A stretch of 64,000 nt of DNA from Natronococcus occultus SP4 (GCF_000328685.1 NC_019974.1:1417001-1481000), one strand, 5' to 3'. Shown: positions 8,351 to 19,427, counted from the stretch's first letter. Notes: generated by a model from the sequence alone, not told the origin. Translations and numbers: made by a program.

Positions 8351-9360
8351 GAGAGTTCGCCACAGGCCCACGCCGCCCGGTCACGGACGGTCGGCTCTGG
8401 ATCCCCGGTCGCGAGCGTCGAGAGTCGCTCGCGGGCCTCGGTGACGTCCCCGTGGCCGAGTGCGGTGCAGGCACTGGCGCGAACGTAGCGGTGGTCGTCC
8501 TCGAGCAACGCGAGCAGCTGCGAGCGCACCGGCTCGACGACCGACGGCTCGACCGCGGCGACGCGGCCGAACGTCACCGCGGCGTTCGCGCGGGTCTCAG
8601 GGTCACCGCTCTCGAGGGCCGACCGGAGCCGCGGACACGCCGGTTCGACCCGCTCCGGGTGGCGGTGGGCCACGTCGGCCAGGCAGCCGACGGCGTTGCG
8701 CCGGAGCTCTGCGTCCTCGCGGTCGGCGAGCTCGACGGCGTGGTCGAGGAACACAAGCGAGGACAGCTCCGCCGTCGAACGGCCGAGCCGTCCCAGGACG
8801 GACAGCGCGGCGACGGCGCCGTCGTCGGGTTCGGGGGCCACCGTCTCGGTCAACAGCGAAAGCGCGGGCTCGAGGGCGTCCGGGCGAGCCCTGGCGACGT
8901 GGGCCATCGTTCGGATCCCGTGGACGTCGCCGTCTCGGGCCTCGGTGAGGTCAACGATCGCGGGCACGTGCTCGACGACGGCGGTCGGCCGTTCCTCGGT
9001 TACCGCCGCAAGGCATCGCAGCAGTTCTCCCGCAGTCGGCGACTCCTGGTCGTCGGCTGCGGCCGCGACGATCGCGTCGGCCGAGGGCGCGACGTCGGAG
9101 GGTGCCTCGGCGGCGAGCTCCGCCAGGGAGTACGCGACCGCCTCCCGCAGCTCGAACCCGGGGTCGGAAAGCAGCTCCCGGAGCTTCGGCACCGTCGGCA
9201 TGTACGTACACGGCTCCTCGTCGACGCCGTCCCGAACTCGGCGAACGGCGTCCCGTCTGGTCTCCGGATCCGTCGCGTCGAGCTGGCTCAACACCAGCGG
9301 CAGATCTACTGCCTCAGATCGCTGCTGCTGCTCGACGGCGGGTCCCCCATCCCGGTCCAT
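8347..9360 (-). CDS. HEAT-repeat protein
   Basis: A 337-residue soluble protein made of repeated helical pairs. Units such as DPETRRDAVRRV, DAELRRNAVGCLADVA, DPETRANAAVTFGRVA and DHRYVRASACTALG recur about every 35-45 residues, which is the pattern of HEAT/PBS-lyase repeats. Such proteins act as scaffolds or bind partners; no catalytic residues are seen. A TTTTATCG element about 25 bases upstream may be its TATA box. It converges on ugpQ with overlapping stop codons (CTAG shared). Confidence 0.8.
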   Translation of the reverse strand: MDRDGGPAVEQQQRSEAVDLPLVLSQLDATDPETRRDAVRRVRDGVDEEPCTYMPTVPKLRELLSDPGFELREAVAYSLAELAAEAPSDVAPSADAIVAAAADDQESPTAGELLRCLAAVTEERPTAVVEHVPAIVDLTEARDGDVHGIRTMAHVARARPDALEPALSLLTETVAPEPDDGAVAALSVLGRLGRSTAELSSLVFLDHAVELADREDAELRRNAVGCLADVAHRHPERVEPACPRLRSALESGDPETRANAAVTFGRVAAVEPSVVEPVRSQLLALLEDDHRYVRASACTALGHGDVTEARERLSTLATGDPEPTVRDRAAWACGELS

Positions 9361-9432
9361 CTCGTCTACCCTATATCTGAAAATCGATAAAAGTGTTACG
9401 ACTGTCCGTCGCTCGTGAGTGCGGCTCTCGCC

Positions 9433-11457
9433 CTATGCGAGCCACTCCTCGGGCTTGGTGTCGTAGTCGACGTCGTCGGCCGCGAGGTGTTCGACCTCCT
9501 CCCAGGGGACGTCCTCGATCGTGACCTCGTCACCATCGTACCGGAGCAGCTTGCCCCGCTCCTCGGGTTCCGGCTCGCGGTTGCGCCGTTTCGCGACCTC
9601 GACGTCGTGTTCGTCGACCTCCTTGACGATCGTCAGCAGGTTCACGGGCCGTCCCCAGAGCTCGAAGATCCGCTTTACCGTCTCGCGAGCCTGCCCCAGG
9701 TCGAGCATGACGCCGTTGTACTGGTGGCCTAACAGGAGCTCGTTGGCGTTGTTGTAGTTGCCGTCGTACACTGCGATCGTCGGCTTCCCGAAGTTGGTGA
9801 ACTGCAACAGGAGCTTCTTCTTGACGTCCTCGGCGGCGTCGCTGGCGACGTGGAACTGCCCCGTCGCCTGGGAGTGTTCGTAGGTGAAGTAGTTGTTCTC
9901 CGTGATGAACTCCTGGGTCAGGAACTCGTCGAGGAAGGTGACGTCGTTGTGGCTCTCCCGGACGTCGTACATCCGGTCCCAGCCCGCGGTGAACTCGACG
10001 TCGGCCAGCGCCTCCTCGACGCTCTCGTAGCGCTCGTCGTCGAAGAGGTACCGACCGATCCGCTCGAGCTCGTTCTGGTTCACCCGGGCCAGGAAGCCGC
10101 GGTGCTGGCGCTTGACCAGTGAGTAGTGTCGACGGGCCAGCCCCTCGTAGGTAAGCACCTTCCAGGGGTAGCGATCCACGTCGATCTCGCCCTCGCGGGC
10201 GCGTTCGAGAGCCTCGTGGTCGACCCACTCGTCGGGGAGCTCCTCGAGCTCGGCGAGCCCGTCGGCGTCGACGCTCGCGAGTGCCTCCGGCGGCTCGAGT
10301 GTCTCGAGCACCGCCTCGAAGTCGACGACGTCGGTCAGGTTTCGCCAGGAGATCCCCTCGACCCGGAGCAGCCGCTCGAGGACTTCCCGGCGGTTGGTCG
10401 TGTTCTCGACGTACTCCCATAGCTCCAGCCCGAGGCTGTAGGGGTTGAGCCCGCCCGATCCGAGCACCTTCGCCATGTGGTCGGCGTAGTTGACGAACTC
10501 GTCGTCGCCGGCGAACCCCTCGTCGGTCATCATCGCCGACTCCCAGTAGGCGGCCCACCCCTCGTTCATCACCTTCGTCATCTTCTGGGCGGCGAAGTAG
10601 TACGCCTCCGCTCGCATCATATCCAATACGTCGCGTTGCCAGGGCTCCATCTCGACGGCCCGCTGGGCGTCTTCGTCGTACTGCTTGCCGTGCTCGCGGA
10701 CGAACGAGAGGACGTCCTTCTGGGGCTCCTCGGGGAAGTTCGAGGGGACGTCCTCGCCCTCGAGTTTCTCGAGCCACTCGTCGTCGAACACCTCGCCTTT
10801 GATCTCCTCGGAGAGCCCAAGCTCGTCGAGTTTCTCGGCGACGTCCTCGTCGATCTCCTCGACCGGGCCGTCGACATCGAGCCGTCGCTCGAACACCTGA
10901 TGTTGATCGATGTTGTCCTCCAGGGAGAGACAGTGGTCGATCCACTTCTCGACCTCGGCGCGGTCGATCTCGGGATCGGACATGTACTCGTCGATCGCCC
11001 GGGCGTGGCGTTCGAGCATCGCCGCGGCGTCGACCTCCTCGTCGGACCGCCCGCTCGTAAAGAGGCCGAACCACTCGTTGTTCGCGAAGAAATCGGAGTG
11101 GGCCTCGACGTGGGTGATGACTGCCTTCTGGTCGGCCAGCGTGTTCGACTCCTGGAGGAACGCGTGGGCGGGGTTGTCGTTGTTGACGATCTCGAAGGCC
11201 TTCCCGCCGCCGTACTGGCCCTGCTTGCGTTGTTTGTCGTACTGCATCCCCCACCGCCAGTGGGGGTACCGCGACTGGAACCCACCGTAGGCGATGAGCT
11301 CGTTCATCTCGTCGTAGTCGACGATCCAGTAGTTGACCGGGTACGGCTCCAGCCCGAGCTTCTGGGCGAGGTTGCGCGCCTCGCGGACCGGTTCCTCGAG
11401 GTCGGTCGCGATCGCCTGTTTGCGGAATCTGTCCGCGTTCGAGTTCGAGTTACGCAT
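9433..11457 (-). CDS. spoVR: SpoVR family protein
   Basis: A 674-residue SpoVR homologue. Family sequence is seen from [20 protein letters not shown]-like N-terminus (motif YPVNYWIV) through [33 protein letters not shown] and a C-terminal HGFLARVN to [11 protein letters not shown] region. Bacterial SpoVR takes part in spore cortex formation; the function in archaea is unknown. It is the last gene of the prkA-prkA-yeaH-spoVR operon, and its ATG at 11457 overlaps the upstream stop by 8 bases. An ATG at 11466 is also possible. Confidence 0.93.
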   Translation of the reverse strand: MRNSNSNADRFRKQAIATDLEEPVREARNLAQKLGLEPYPVNYWIVDYDEMNELIAYGGFQSRYPHWRWGMQYDKQRKQGQYGGGKAFEIVNNDNPAHAFLQESNTLADQKAVITHVEAHSDFFANNEWFGLFTSGRSDEEVDAAAMLERHARAIDEYMSDPEIDRAEVEKWIDHCLSLEDNIDQHQVFERRLDVDGPVEEIDEDVAEKLDELGLSEEIKGEVFDDEWLEKLEGEDVPSNFPEEPQKDVLSFVREHGKQYDEDAQRAVEMEPWQRDVLDMMRAEAYYFAAQKMTKVMNEGWAAYWESAMMTDEGFAGDDEFVNYADHMAKVLGSGGLNPYSLGLELWEYVENTTNRREVLERLLRVEGISWRNLTDVVDFEAVLETLEPPEALASVDADGLAELEELPDEWVDHEALERAREGEIDVDRYPWKVLTYEGLARRHYSLVKRQHRGFLARVNQNELERIGRYLFDDERYESVEEALADVEFTAGWDRMYDVRESHNDVTFLDEFLTQEFITENNYFTYEHSQATGQFHVASDAAEDVKKKLLLQFTNFGKPTIAVYDGNYNNANELLLGHQYNGVMLDLGQARETVKRIFELWGRPVNLLTIVKEVDEHDVEVAKRRNREPEPEERGKLLRYDGDEVTIEDVPWEEVEHLAADDVDYDTKPEEWLA

Positions 11458-12781
11458 CGGTATCATCCTCCGTGCTGAGGATCTCGTAGATCGCGTCGGT
11501 CACGTCGTCGGCACCGTTGACGTACGCCACCGCGACGTCCTCGGCGTCGCGCCCGAAGTGCCGTTCGAGCTCTTCGGCGTGGGTGGCATTGATCGCGTTC
11601 CCGCTGGGCTGGGTCTCGACGTAGGCATGCAGGTTCGCGGGGATCTTCTCCATCAGCGGGATCACCTGTTCCTCGGTGTCGTTGCTCGAGTTCTCCGAGT
11701 CACCCGCCGCGAAGACGTAGCGGTTCCAGTCGCTCCAGGGGTACTCCTCGAGCAACTGTTCGGCGAGTTCGTACGCGCTCGAGATCTTCGTCCCGCCGCC
11801 CGACCGAATGCCGAAGAACTCCTCGCGGTCGACCTCCCAGGCCTCGGCGTCGTGGGCGATGTAGACGAACTCGGCGTTGTCGTACTTCCCCGTGAGATAC
11901 CAGTCAAGCGGCGTGAACGTCCGCTCGACGAGCTCGCGTTTCTTCTCGCGCATCGAGCCCGAGACGTCCCGGATGTTGACCACGACAACGTTTTTCTCCT
12001 TCTCCTCGATGATCTCGGGGTAGCGGTAGCGCTCGTCCTCGCGGCGGAACGGGACGTGTTTGATCCCCTCGCGGCGGATCTTCTGCTGGACGCTCTCGCG
12101 TTCGACGTTTTCCTCGAGCTCCGCGACCGAGCGCCAGGTGTCGAGCTCGTCGGCCGGGATCTCGTCGTAGGCGTCTTCGATCCAGGCCATCGACACCGGC
12201 AGGTTCTCGCCGCGGGCCCACTCGAAGACGTCCCGGGGACCAAAGCCTTCGACCTTGCAGACCTCCCGCAGGAACTCCTCGTCGAAGTCCATCGCGAGCT
12301 TGCGCTTGAGCCCCTCCTTGAACATTCGCTCGAAGTCGAGCGTGCTGTCGGGGCCGGTGCGGGTGAGGTCGGTGAAGGGACCCTCCTTCTCCTCGACGAC
12401 CGTCTTCCCTTTCGGCTCTAAGTCGAGCCCGAGCTCCTCGTCGAGTTCCTGGGCGAACTCCTCGGGGTCCATCTCGTAGTACTCGTGTTCGCCGCCCTCC
12501 TCGCCGGGTTCGTCGCCGTCGCCGTCGTCACCGTCGCCGTCTCCCGGCTGGGGCTGCCCGACCGGCTGCCCGACGTCGGGCGTGTCGCCGTCGCCCTGGC
12601 CGACGCCGCCCTGGTCGCGCTGATCGTACTCGAACTCCGGCAGCGAGACGATCTTGACGGGGATCTGGATCCCGTCCGGGCGACCGCTACCGAGATCGCC
12701 GTACTTGATGAAGTCGGCCAGATCCTCGCGGCGCTGTTCGCCCACCTCTCGGAATCGTTCGAGATCGTCTCTCAGTCCCAT
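11450..12781 (-). CDS. yeaH: DUF444 / YeaH-like von Willebrand factor A domain protein
   Basis: A 443-residue protein of the YeaH family. Residues 1-60 are basic-acidic, then comes a Gly/Asp-rich linker ([12 protein letters not shown] near residue 95), and a C-terminal VWA domain in which RDVSGSM provides the DxSxS metal site near residue 265 and RSGGGTKIS provides the conserved Thr. The start at 12781 overlaps the prkA stop by 10 bases; in-frame sequence further upstream is shadow. In enteric bacteria YeaG (PrkA) and YeaH work together under nutrient stress, so a complex with the neighbouring kinases is likely here. Confidence 0.92.
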   Translation of the reverse strand: MGLRDDLERFREVGEQRREDLADFIKYGDLGSGRPDGIQIPVKIVSLPEFEYDQRDQGGVGQGDGDTPDVGQPVGQPQPGDGDGDDGDGDEPGEEGGEHEYYEMDPEEFAQELDEELGLDLEPKGKTVVEEKEGPFTDLTRTGPDSTLDFERMFKEGLKRKLAMDFDEEFLREVCKVEGFGPRDVFEWARGENLPVSMAWIEDAYDEIPADELDTWRSVAELEENVERESVQQKIRREGIKHVPFRREDERYRYPEIIEEKEKNVVVVNIRDVSGSMREKKRELVERTFTPLDWYLTGKYDNAEFVYIAHDAEAWEVDREEFFGIRSGGGTKISSAYELAEQLLEEYPWSDWNRYVFAAGDSENSSNDTEEQVIPLMEKIPANLHAYVETQPSGNAINATHAEELERHFGRDAEDVAVAYVNGADDVTDAIYEILSTEDDTDA

Positions 12782-15057
12782 CGGTAGCTCACCTGTCCCA
12801 TAACGTGTCTGCTGGTCAGTTCGGCCGACGCCGCCGAGTAGTCGAACTGCTCGACCATCGTCTCGATCGTTCGCTCCTTGACCGACTCGGTCTCGGTCCC
12901 GCTCGGCGGATCGTCCCACTGGCGCGGGTCGAAGTCCTCGAAGGTTCGCTCGACGTCGTCCCAGTCGTGGCTCTCGAGGACGGACTTGATCACCGGGATC
13001 GCGGTGAGGTCGACGTCCTGGACCGAGAAGTCGTCGTCGCGGTGTTCCCAGGCGTGGCGGTTCAGCGAGGTGATCACCTTCTCGCGTCGGAAGTTGCGCA
13101 CGCTCTCTCTGGGCATGTTCCCCTCGTACTCGGCCTCCGAGAACCGGCCGAGGTGTTCGACCTCGAACAGCTTCATCTTCAGCGGATCGGGCTCGACGCG
13201 CTCGCCGCGGTCGTTGTACAGGGGTTCGTCGGTCTCCCAGGCGTAGACGTGTTCGACGTACTCGGCGACAGTCTCCTCGTCGACGCGTTTCTCGTGCATG
13301 ATCGCCTCGATGACGTCGCTCTCCTGCTGGTCGAAGACGTAGTTTTTGACCGGGACGACTCGGTTCTCGAACTCCGAGCGCTCACCCGTCGAGAACACGG
13401 GCGCCTCCGAGAGCCCCTCGGCCATCGCGTTGAGGACGTCCCGAGGCATGACGACGTCCTCGACGGCCAGCTCGGAGTGGTGGCGATCCCGGTCGGTCTG
13501 AAGGAGTTCGGCGAGAGTGTCCCGCGTGTAGGTGACGGGGATCCCGCCGTCGCCGTCGTCGCCGTTGTCTGCAAAGTCGAACTCCTCTTTCTCGCGTCGG
13601 GTGTCGCCCTCCTGGAGGTAGCCCTGGTCGAAGATCAGGGCCTTGTCGACGAGATCCAGCCCGTTGGGAAGGTCCTCCTCGTCGAGCCGGGTGACGACCG
13701 CGTACAGCGCCGCGGCCTCGATCGCGTGGGGGGCAAACTCCCGCTGGCGGGGGTTCCCGTCTCGATCCTTGACCGTCACCGCGACCGGCTCGCGGATCCG
13801 ATCGGCGAGATCGAGGTAGCTCTCGGCCTCCCAGACGGTCGTTTCCGCTGTCAGTTCGCGGCGGATCAGCTCCGTCTCGAGGCTCAGGTTCGTCAGGTAG
13901 CCGAACTGGTGGCGGTCGAGTCGGCGCTTGAGTGCCTTCAGCGGATCCATCCCGTTACGGTCGGCGTGCTGGTTGAGCTGGGCCTCCAGATCGGGGTTCG
14001 AGATAATCAACATCTGCGTGTCGACGTCCATCCCGATCCCCTGGTCGAGTTTCACCGACTGCTCGTCGGGGACGTTCAGTAGCTTCTGGAGCAGGTCGGC
14101 GTGCTGGGCCGCGTCCTCGACGATCGTGAGGACGCCGTTGCCCTGCGACAACACGCCGTCATAGCTGAACGCCTGGGGGTTCTTCCGCCCCCGGGAGTCG
14201 AGTTCCTGGAGCATCCCGTGCATCCAGGAGCCGACGAGTCGCTCCTTGGGACGGCCGTCGTCCTCACTGTGGAGGACGCCGACGCCCTGGCCGATGTCGA
14301 CGACGTAGTTTTTCACGCGGAGGTGCTGGTCGTCGGCGATCGTCGAGAACAGCTCGTCTTTCCCCTCCCGGCGGTAGTGTTCCTCGAGGTAGTCGTAGGC
14401 CTCCCGGGAGAACGGGTCGAGCTCGGCGTCGACCCGAACGGGGACGTGGTCCTTGAGCTCGTCGTTCAGCTCCTCGAGCAGCTCCGCCCGGACGTCCTCG
14501 GGGAACACGGATAGCGGGTGGGCCTGGACCGGGCTCTCGTACCAGTGGGTGTCGTCGGTCGTCGTCGAGTCGGTGCCGTAGCTCAGCCCGCGCTCCTCGA
14601 CGTCGGCGGTGGTGACGTTCCACTCGACGGTGTAGCGCCGTCCCTCGGGGGTCTTCGAGTACTCGCGCAGGCCGTTGACCAGACAGCGCTTGAGCTCCGA
14701 CTTGCCCGTCGCCGTGGGTCCCTCGAACCAGATGATCTTCTCGTCTTTCGCCCGCCCCGCGGCGATCGACCGGAGGTCGTCGACGAACCGATTGAGAACC
14801 TCGGTGTTACCGAGGATCGCGTGCTCGCCGTCGTTGTGCGGGTCGTCGAAGAAGCGGTAGCGCTCCTTCTCCTCGCCCTCCTCGACCACGGTGCGAGTGC
14901 CGGCCGCCTCGATCGCCTCGAGCAGGTACTTCGAGGCGTGGGAGGCGATCGTCGGGTTCGCAAAGATCCGATCGACGTAGGACGCGATATCCATCGGCTC
15001 TTCGTAGGTCTCCTCGAGGGTGCGGTCGGCCGCGCCCACGTAGTCGCGTTCGGTCAT
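12772..15057 (-). CDS. prkA: PrkA-type serine protein kinase (second in operon)
   Basis: A 761-residue PrkA/YeaG-family protein with an N-terminal AAA+ ATPase module: Walker [10 protein letters not shown] near residue 113, followed by family sequence and a C-terminal kinase-like region. It is longer than typical bacterial PrkA (about 640) and carries an acidic insertion around [11 protein letters not shown] near residue 495. The start follows the stop of the first prkA gene by one base. The two paralogues differ clearly in sequence (for example GPTATGKS against GPVGSGKS), so they are old duplicates rather than a recent copy. Confidence 0.9.
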   Translation of the reverse strand: MTERDYVGAADRTLEETYEEPMDIASYVDRIFANPTIASHASKYLLEAIEAAGTRTVVEEGEEKERYRFFDDPHNDGEHAILGNTEVLNRFVDDLRSIAAGRAKDEKIIWFEGPTATGKSELKRCLVNGLREYSKTPEGRRYTVEWNVTTADVEERGLSYGTDSTTTDDTHWYESPVQAHPLSVFPEDVRAELLEELNDELKDHVPVRVDAELDPFSREAYDYLEEHYRREGKDELFSTIADDQHLRVKNYVVDIGQGVGVLHSEDDGRPKERLVGSWMHGMLQELDSRGRKNPQAFSYDGVLSQGNGVLTIVEDAAQHADLLQKLLNVPDEQSVKLDQGIGMDVDTQMLIISNPDLEAQLNQHADRNGMDPLKALKRRLDRHQFGYLTNLSLETELIRRELTAETTVWEAESYLDLADRIREPVAVTVKDRDGNPRQREFAPHAIEAAALYAVVTRLDEEDLPNGLDLVDKALIFDQGYLQEGDTRREKEEFDFADNGDDGDGGIPVTYTRDTLAELLQTDRDRHHSELAVEDVVMPRDVLNAMAEGLSEAPVFSTGERSEFENRVVPVKNYVFDQQESDVIEAIMHEKRVDEETVAEYVEHVYAWETDEPLYNDRGERVEPDPLKMKLFEVEHLGRFSEAEYEGNMPRESVRNFRREKVITSLNRHAWEHRDDDFSVQDVDLTAIPVIKSVLESHDWDDVERTFEDFDPRQWDDPPSGTETESVKERTIETMVEQFDYSAASAELTSRHVMGQVSYRWD

Positions 15058-15058
15058 G

Positions 15059-17131
15059 TTAGTCTTCCATCTCGGCTTTGGCGACCTCCGCGCCGGCGAA
15101 CTCGAGGACTTCCTTGGCGCCCGACTCAGAGTACCCCTGTTCCATCAGCGCGTCGATCCACGAGGAGCGCTCGTCGTCGTCGAACTCGTTGGCGCTGACC
15201 AGCGCGGAGAAGTTGATGTTGTGCTTCTTGTCCTCCCAGAGCTTGCGCTCGAGGGCGCGGCGCAGCCGTTCGTTGTCCTGGGGGTTGAACGCCTCGCCCT
15301 CGCGGGCCCGGCGGGAGACCCAATTGCTCACCTCCTGGCGGAACGACTCCTTGCGGTCCTCGGGGATGTCGAGTTTCTCCTCGACGCTGCGCAGGAAGGT
15401 TTCGTCGGGCTCCTGCTCGCGGCCCGTGAGCTCGTCTTCGATCGTGTCGTCGTCGATGTAGGCCATCACGTGGTCCATGTACTTTTCGCCCTGGCGCTGG
15501 ATCTCGTCGATGTCATACGCGAGGGCGTGGCGGACGTCCTCGATGGCCCGCTCGCGGTACTCCTCGCGGACCGTCTCGAGGTAGCGGTAGTAGGTCTCGA
15601 AGTTGTCCTCCGGGATCGAGCCGTGGTGCTCTAAGTTCTCCTCGAAGAAGTTGAATACCGTCAGCGGCGAGAGGAACCCGCGCGAGCGGTGTTTCGAGTC
15701 CATGATCGCCTCGGCGATCTCGTCGCCGATAAAGCGGGGCGAGACGCCGACCATCCCCTCGCCGATCTCGGCTTTCGCCTCGGCCTCCTCGCGGAGCTTC
15801 TTGACGTCGATGTCGTCGCCCTCGTCGATCTCGCCGTTGTAGGCCTTGGCCTTCGAGAGCAGGTCGACGGTCTCGGTGTCGGGCTCCTCGATCCGCGTGA
15901 GGACGCCGAACAGTCCCGCCATCTCGAGGGTGTGGGGCTCGACGTTGATGTCGGGGACGTCGGCGTTGTTCAGCATCTTCTCGTAGATCTGGGCCTCGTC
16001 CTCGTAGGAGAGGACGTACGGGAAGTCGATCCGCTTGGTGCGGTCGTTGAACGCCTCCATCTTCTCGTCGCCCTTCTTGTCCTTGTACTCGGGCATGTTC
16101 GTCCGCCCGACGATCACCTGGTCGATGTCGATCCGCGGGTTGCTCTTTGGCTTGATCGTCTGCTCCTGGGTGGCGTGTAGGAAGTCATAGAGGAACTCCC
16201 GCTGGAGCTTGAGCAGCTCCTCGCCGGAGAAGACGCCGCGGTTGGCGTTACAGAACGCCCCAGAGTAGTCGAACGCGCGCGGATCCGACTCGCCGTAGAT
16301 GGCGATCTTCGAGTAGTTGACGTCGCCGGTTAGCTCGGTCTCGTCCTGGTTTTTCTTGTCCTTGGGCTCGAACGTCTCGAGGGCCTGACGCTTGTTCTCG
16401 TCGGCGACCAGCCGGATGACCTCGACGTGGTTCTCTAAGACCTGCTGGAGGTCGTCCTCGTAGTAGGCCAGCAGCCTGTCCATGTAGAACTCGCTTTCGG
16501 GGTCCAGCGCCTGCTCGTTCTGGATGGTGTAGGGCGCGTCGAGGACGTCGTTCAGGTCGTCGATCACCCGCTGGCGTTGCTCCAGGGGCAGCAAGACGAG
16601 CGGATCCTGGTTCATCGGCGAGCGAACCGTGTCGTCGGCGGGATCCTGGTCCTGGATGACGTCACAGAGGTTCGTCCAGCGGAACGTGTACATCCGCCCC
16701 TCCTCGCGGAGGGTGTAGTCCTCGAAGTACTTTCGCACCTGTTTGTCGAAGTGGGACTTCCCGGATCCGACCGGACCCAGCAGGAGCTTGATCCGCCGTT
16801 CCGGACCGAGCCTGCGAGCGCCCGATTTCACCTTGTTGACGAACTCGTGGATCGACTGGTGGATCACCTTCCCGTAGAAGGTGTTCTCGCCGCCGTGGAG
16901 CGGGTCCTTGGAGGCGAGTTCGTACTCCACCACTCCCTCGGTCTCGTCGTAGGTCGTCCCGTAGTAGTCGAACATGTCCGCAACCCGCTGGTGGGCGTTG
17001 CGGGTGATCTTCGGGTCCTCGTAACACTCCTCTAGGTACCAGCCGAAGGACTTGGTTTCCCGCAGGTCCGCGGGCATCGATTCCTTGTAATCCGTACTGA
17101 GCTTCTCGAGCGTCTCGATGTCACCGTTCAT
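15059..17131 (-). CDS. prkA: PrkA-type serine protein kinase (first in operon)
   Basis: A 690-residue PrkA/YeaG homologue with the canonical start YKESMPADL-like family block replaced partly, Walker A LLGPVGSGKSHFDK near residue 120, and GAFCNANRGVFSGEELLKL near residue 300, which is the Walker B/sensor zone of this family (quoted function, not full string). RTNMPEYKDKKG follows. It opens the four-gene operon. The promoter must lie in the 546-base gap upstream, where AT-rich blocks occur near 17440-17530. Confidence 0.92.
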   Translation of the reverse strand: MNGDIETLEKLSTDYKESMPADLRETKSFGWYLEECYEDPKITRNAHQRVADMFDYYGTTYDETEGVVEYELASKDPLHGGENTFYGKVIHQSIHEFVNKVKSGARRLGPERRIKLLLGPVGSGKSHFDKQVRKYFEDYTLREEGRMYTFRWTNLCDVIQDQDPADDTVRSPMNQDPLVLLPLEQRQRVIDDLNDVLDAPYTIQNEQALDPESEFYMDRLLAYYEDDLQQVLENHVEVIRLVADENKRQALETFEPKDKKNQDETELTGDVNYSKIAIYGESDPRAFDYSGAFCNANRGVFSGEELLKLQREFLYDFLHATQEQTIKPKSNPRIDIDQVIVGRTNMPEYKDKKGDEKMEAFNDRTKRIDFPYVLSYEDEAQIYEKMLNNADVPDINVEPHTLEMAGLFGVLTRIEEPDTETVDLLSKAKAYNGEIDEGDDIDVKKLREEAEAKAEIGEGMVGVSPRFIGDEIAEAIMDSKHRSRGFLSPLTVFNFFEENLEHHGSIPEDNFETYYRYLETVREEYRERAIEDVRHALAYDIDEIQRQGEKYMDHVMAYIDDDTIEDELTGREQEPDETFLRSVEEKLDIPEDRKESFRQEVSNWVSRRAREGEAFNPQDNERLRRALERKLWEDKKHNINFSALVSANEFDDDERSSWIDALMEQGYSESGAKEVLEFAGAEVAKAEMED

Positions 17132-17677
17132 GGTATCATTGCCAGTTTCGTCCCCCGTCGGTCGTATCGGAGTGAACGTCGTTCGACCAGCCTGTACCGT
17201 CGTGCGGCCGGACCGCCGCTATCCGCCGTCTCGTATCCGTTCGACGCGCCACGGTCGAACCGCTCCGCGCGGCTGCCTGCGGAGGGCGCGAACCGGTGCG
17301 GACGGCGTCGATGCGTCGTGCCATGTGTGAGCCATCACCACCCTGCGTCGCGCGAGGACCGTGGTTTCGGTCTCGGACGACGGTGCGCCGGGGACGGGCG
17401 CGAAGTGGGATCGGTCCGGCGAGCGGATACCGATAGTATTTAATGAGTGAGTAATCCACGTACTTAAGCTTAGCCCCAAAAGGTATTTGCCAGCAGATGT
17501 TTTCTTCGTAGATCCTATGCAAATTATAGTTGGGTAACGATATCGCTTACCAGGGTCGCGGGACGGCGGAATAAGACCACCCCTTGCAGCTGACGGGGTT
17601 GGCGGTGCGCGACCGTTCACGAGGGGTGGACCGATCCGGGACGACGCGCATTTACGCCGCTCGCTCGTACTCCCAGT
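17132..17677. other. 546-base gap, promoter-bearing
   Basis: No convincing gene is visible; the frames here are short, rich in Arg/Ser and have no family sequence. AT-rich patches at about 17437-17470 and 17480-17550 contain TTAAATAC- and AATTATAG-like elements on either strand and may hold the prkA operon promoter with a long leader. CATTTACG near 17650 lies about 25 bases upstream of the ATG at 17678. Confidence 0.5.
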
Positions 17678-18079
17678 ATGAGCGAACTCGAGTCGCTACC
17701 CGACGCCTGGGAGGTCTGGTCGGCCGAGGACGACGGACGGCTCGTCCTCGCGTACCGGCCCGACGTCTTCGACGGCGAGGCGTTTCCCGCGCCCTGTCTG
17801 CCGACGCTGTATCTGACACACGGGAAGCGAACGCGCAGACCGGGAACCAACCCGACGGATCGGACGGCTGCGACCGACTGGTTCGTGACCTTCTACCTCG
17901 AGCCCGACGTCTCGTTGAACGAGACGAACCGGTTCGAGACCCGCGCCGAGGGGCTCGAGCGGACCGTGGAGCTCGCCCGCCAGTTCGACGACGGCGGGAT
18001 CGACTATCGGGCGCTGTACCAGGTTCCCCGCGAGGAGTACTTCGAACGGCTCGACGAACTCACTGGCCGATCGAGCTGA
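17678..18079 (+). CDS. Conserved haloarchaeal protein of unknown function
   Basis: A 133-residue acidic soluble protein without signal peptide or membrane segment. It begins MSELESLPDAWEVW and contains a DWFVTFYLEPD core, which looks like a small haloarchaeal DUF family, possibly DUF5820. Codon use is typical of the genome, and a TATA-like element lies at the leaderless distance. Nothing visible suggests an enzymatic activity. Confidence 0.75.
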   Translation: MSELESLPDAWEVWSAEDDGRLVLAYRPDVFDGEAFPAPCLPTLYLTHGKRTRRPGTNPTDRTAATDWFVTFYLEPDVSLNETNRFETRAEGLERTVELARQFDDGGIDYRALYQVPREEYFERLDELTGRSS

Positions 18080-18128
18080 GCCGCGCTCGGACGTGAGGCT
18101 TAACCGCCGTCCGCGACTACCGATCCGT

Positions 18129-18575
18129 ATGTCTACCGTCACCCTCATCGGCTCCCGGCTGGCCGAGCCGGGGACCGAGTTCGTCTACGAGGGCGAGGCC
18201 GACGGCTGTGCGGGCTGTCCGTACCGCAGCCAGTGTCTCAACCTCTCGCAGGGAACCAGATACCGCGTCACCTCGATCCGCGAGAACGCACAGACCCTCG
18301 AGTGTGCGATACACGACGAGGGGGTCCGCGCCGTCGAGGTCGAACCCGTTCCCGTTCCGGCAAACGTCCCCACGAAGGGCGCGTTCGCCGGGAGCAAGGC
18401 GAGTCTCCAGGGTCCCTGTCCGTACGTCGAGTGTCCGAGCCACGAGTACTGCGAGCCCGACGGTGCCGAGTTCGACGAGGAGTACCGGATCCGGGAGATC
18501 GTCGGCGATCCGCCCCACGACGTCTGCCACCTGGATCGCTCGCTCCAGCTGGTCGAACTCGACACCGACGGCTGA
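18129..18575 (+). CDS. UPF0179 family protein
   Basis: A 148-residue protein with many cysteines: CAGCPYRSQC near residue 26 and CPYVECPSHEYCEP near residue 98, plus a late Cys (DVCHLD). These eight or so Cys likely bind metal or an Fe-S cluster. UPF0179 is an archaeal family of unknown role. The ATG at 18129 lies 49 bases after the previous stop. Confidence 0.85.
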   Translation: MSTVTLIGSRLAEPGTEFVYEGEADGCAGCPYRSQCLNLSQGTRYRVTSIRENAQTLECAIHDEGVRAVEVEPVPVPANVPTKGAFAGSKASLQGPCPYVECPSHEYCEPDGAEFDEEYRIREIVGDPPHDVCHLDRSLQLVELDTDG

Positions 18576-18589
18576 CCGACGATCGGTTG

Positions 18590-18943
18590 CTACGGTTCCA
18601 GAGCTTCGCCCTCGAGCCAGCTATCGGCCCAGCAGGAGATCTCCGCGAAGACCGGTTCGAGCGACTCACCCTTTTCGGTCAGGCTGTAGTAGGTCGCGAT
18701 CGGCGCGTCTTCCTCCAGGCGACGCTCGACGAACCCCATCTCGCCGAGATCGTCGAGGACTCGCGAGAGGGTGCGGGCGTTGGCACCGGTCTCGCGTTTG
18801 AGCTCGTTGAACCGGTGTTCGCCCTCAAGCAGCGTATGGAGGACCGCGAGCCGCCACTGGGAGCCGATCTGTTCGATCGATTCGACGACCGGACAGGCCT
18901 CCTCCTGCCGTTCGGACGAGTTCTGTGATTGCGGGGTTGCCAT
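18590..18943 (-). CDS. HxlR-type winged-helix transcriptional regulator
   Basis: A 117-residue regulator. After a polar tail comes CPVVESIEQIGSQWRLAVLHTL, the usual start of the HxlR domain with its conserved Cys (fragment CPVVESI), then the recognition helix TGANARTLSRVLDDL and the wing YYSLTEKGESL. The start at 18943 is chosen because the upstream frame has no family sequence. HxlR proteins often sense redox or electrophiles through the N-terminal Cys. Its target may be its own divergent neighbourhood; nothing direct is seen. Confidence 0.88.
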   Translation of the reverse strand: MATPQSQNSSERQEEACPVVESIEQIGSQWRLAVLHTLLEGEHRFNELKRETGANARTLSRVLDDLGEMGFVERRLEEDAPIATYYSLTEKGESLEPVFAEISCWADSWLEGEALEP

Positions 18944-19016
18944 CGACAGTTCGTATACGGCCCCGGAGTATAGAGGTTCGGATCCGAACCAGCTAACCGA
19001 ACGCCACCGCGAGGAC

Positions 19017-19427
19017 TCACCGCACGGGTTCGTCCTCGAGTACAGATTCGATGCGCTCGAGCGCCCGCAGGCAGACGGGCGCGTAGCCGACGGCGGTCGG
19101 CGGAAGCTCGAAGACCACCCGACAGCGATCATCGGCGAGTTCGTCCACCCGGTGGCCCGTCGCCGAGACGCCCGCGATACGCCACGTCCAGCGGCGATCG
19201 GTGCGGTCGGTTACCGCGAACGGGAGCCAGAGACCGGGCACCCGGATTCGTCCGGTCGTTCCCGTCCGAACGCGGCCGTCGGTCGCGTCGACCCCGCGAA
19301 TGATCGGCGACCACTCCGGCCACCGTCGGACGTCGACGAGCAGGTCCCAGACGTCCTCGGGCGGGACGGAGAGAACGTGGGAGGCCTCGAGCCGTCTCCC
19401 GCCCGCGGCGAGCTGCAGCCGTGTCAT
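19017..19427 (-). CDS. SRPBCC (START/polyketide cyclase-like) family protein
   Basis: A 136-residue protein with the fold's hallmark LSVPPEDVWDLLVDVRRWPEWSP near residue 19 (core VWDLLVDV..WPEW), then alternating beta-strand segments and a long C-terminal helix. SRPBCC proteins bind hydrophobic ligands in a deep cavity. It diverges from the acylase gene, with 92 bases between starts. The ligand is unknown. Confidence 0.8.
   Translation of the reverse strand: MTRLQLAAGGRRLEASHVLSVPPEDVWDLLVDVRRWPEWSPIIRGVDATDGRVRTGTTGRIRVPGLWLPFAVTDRTDRRWTWRIAGVSATGHRVDELADDRCRVVFELPPTAVGYAPVCLRALERIESVLEDEPVR

Noticed and set aside
17136-17620. Minus-strand frames upstream of the prkA operon
   Set aside because: Arg/Ser/Pro-rich sequence typical of shadow frames in GC-rich DNA, with no start signal or family match.
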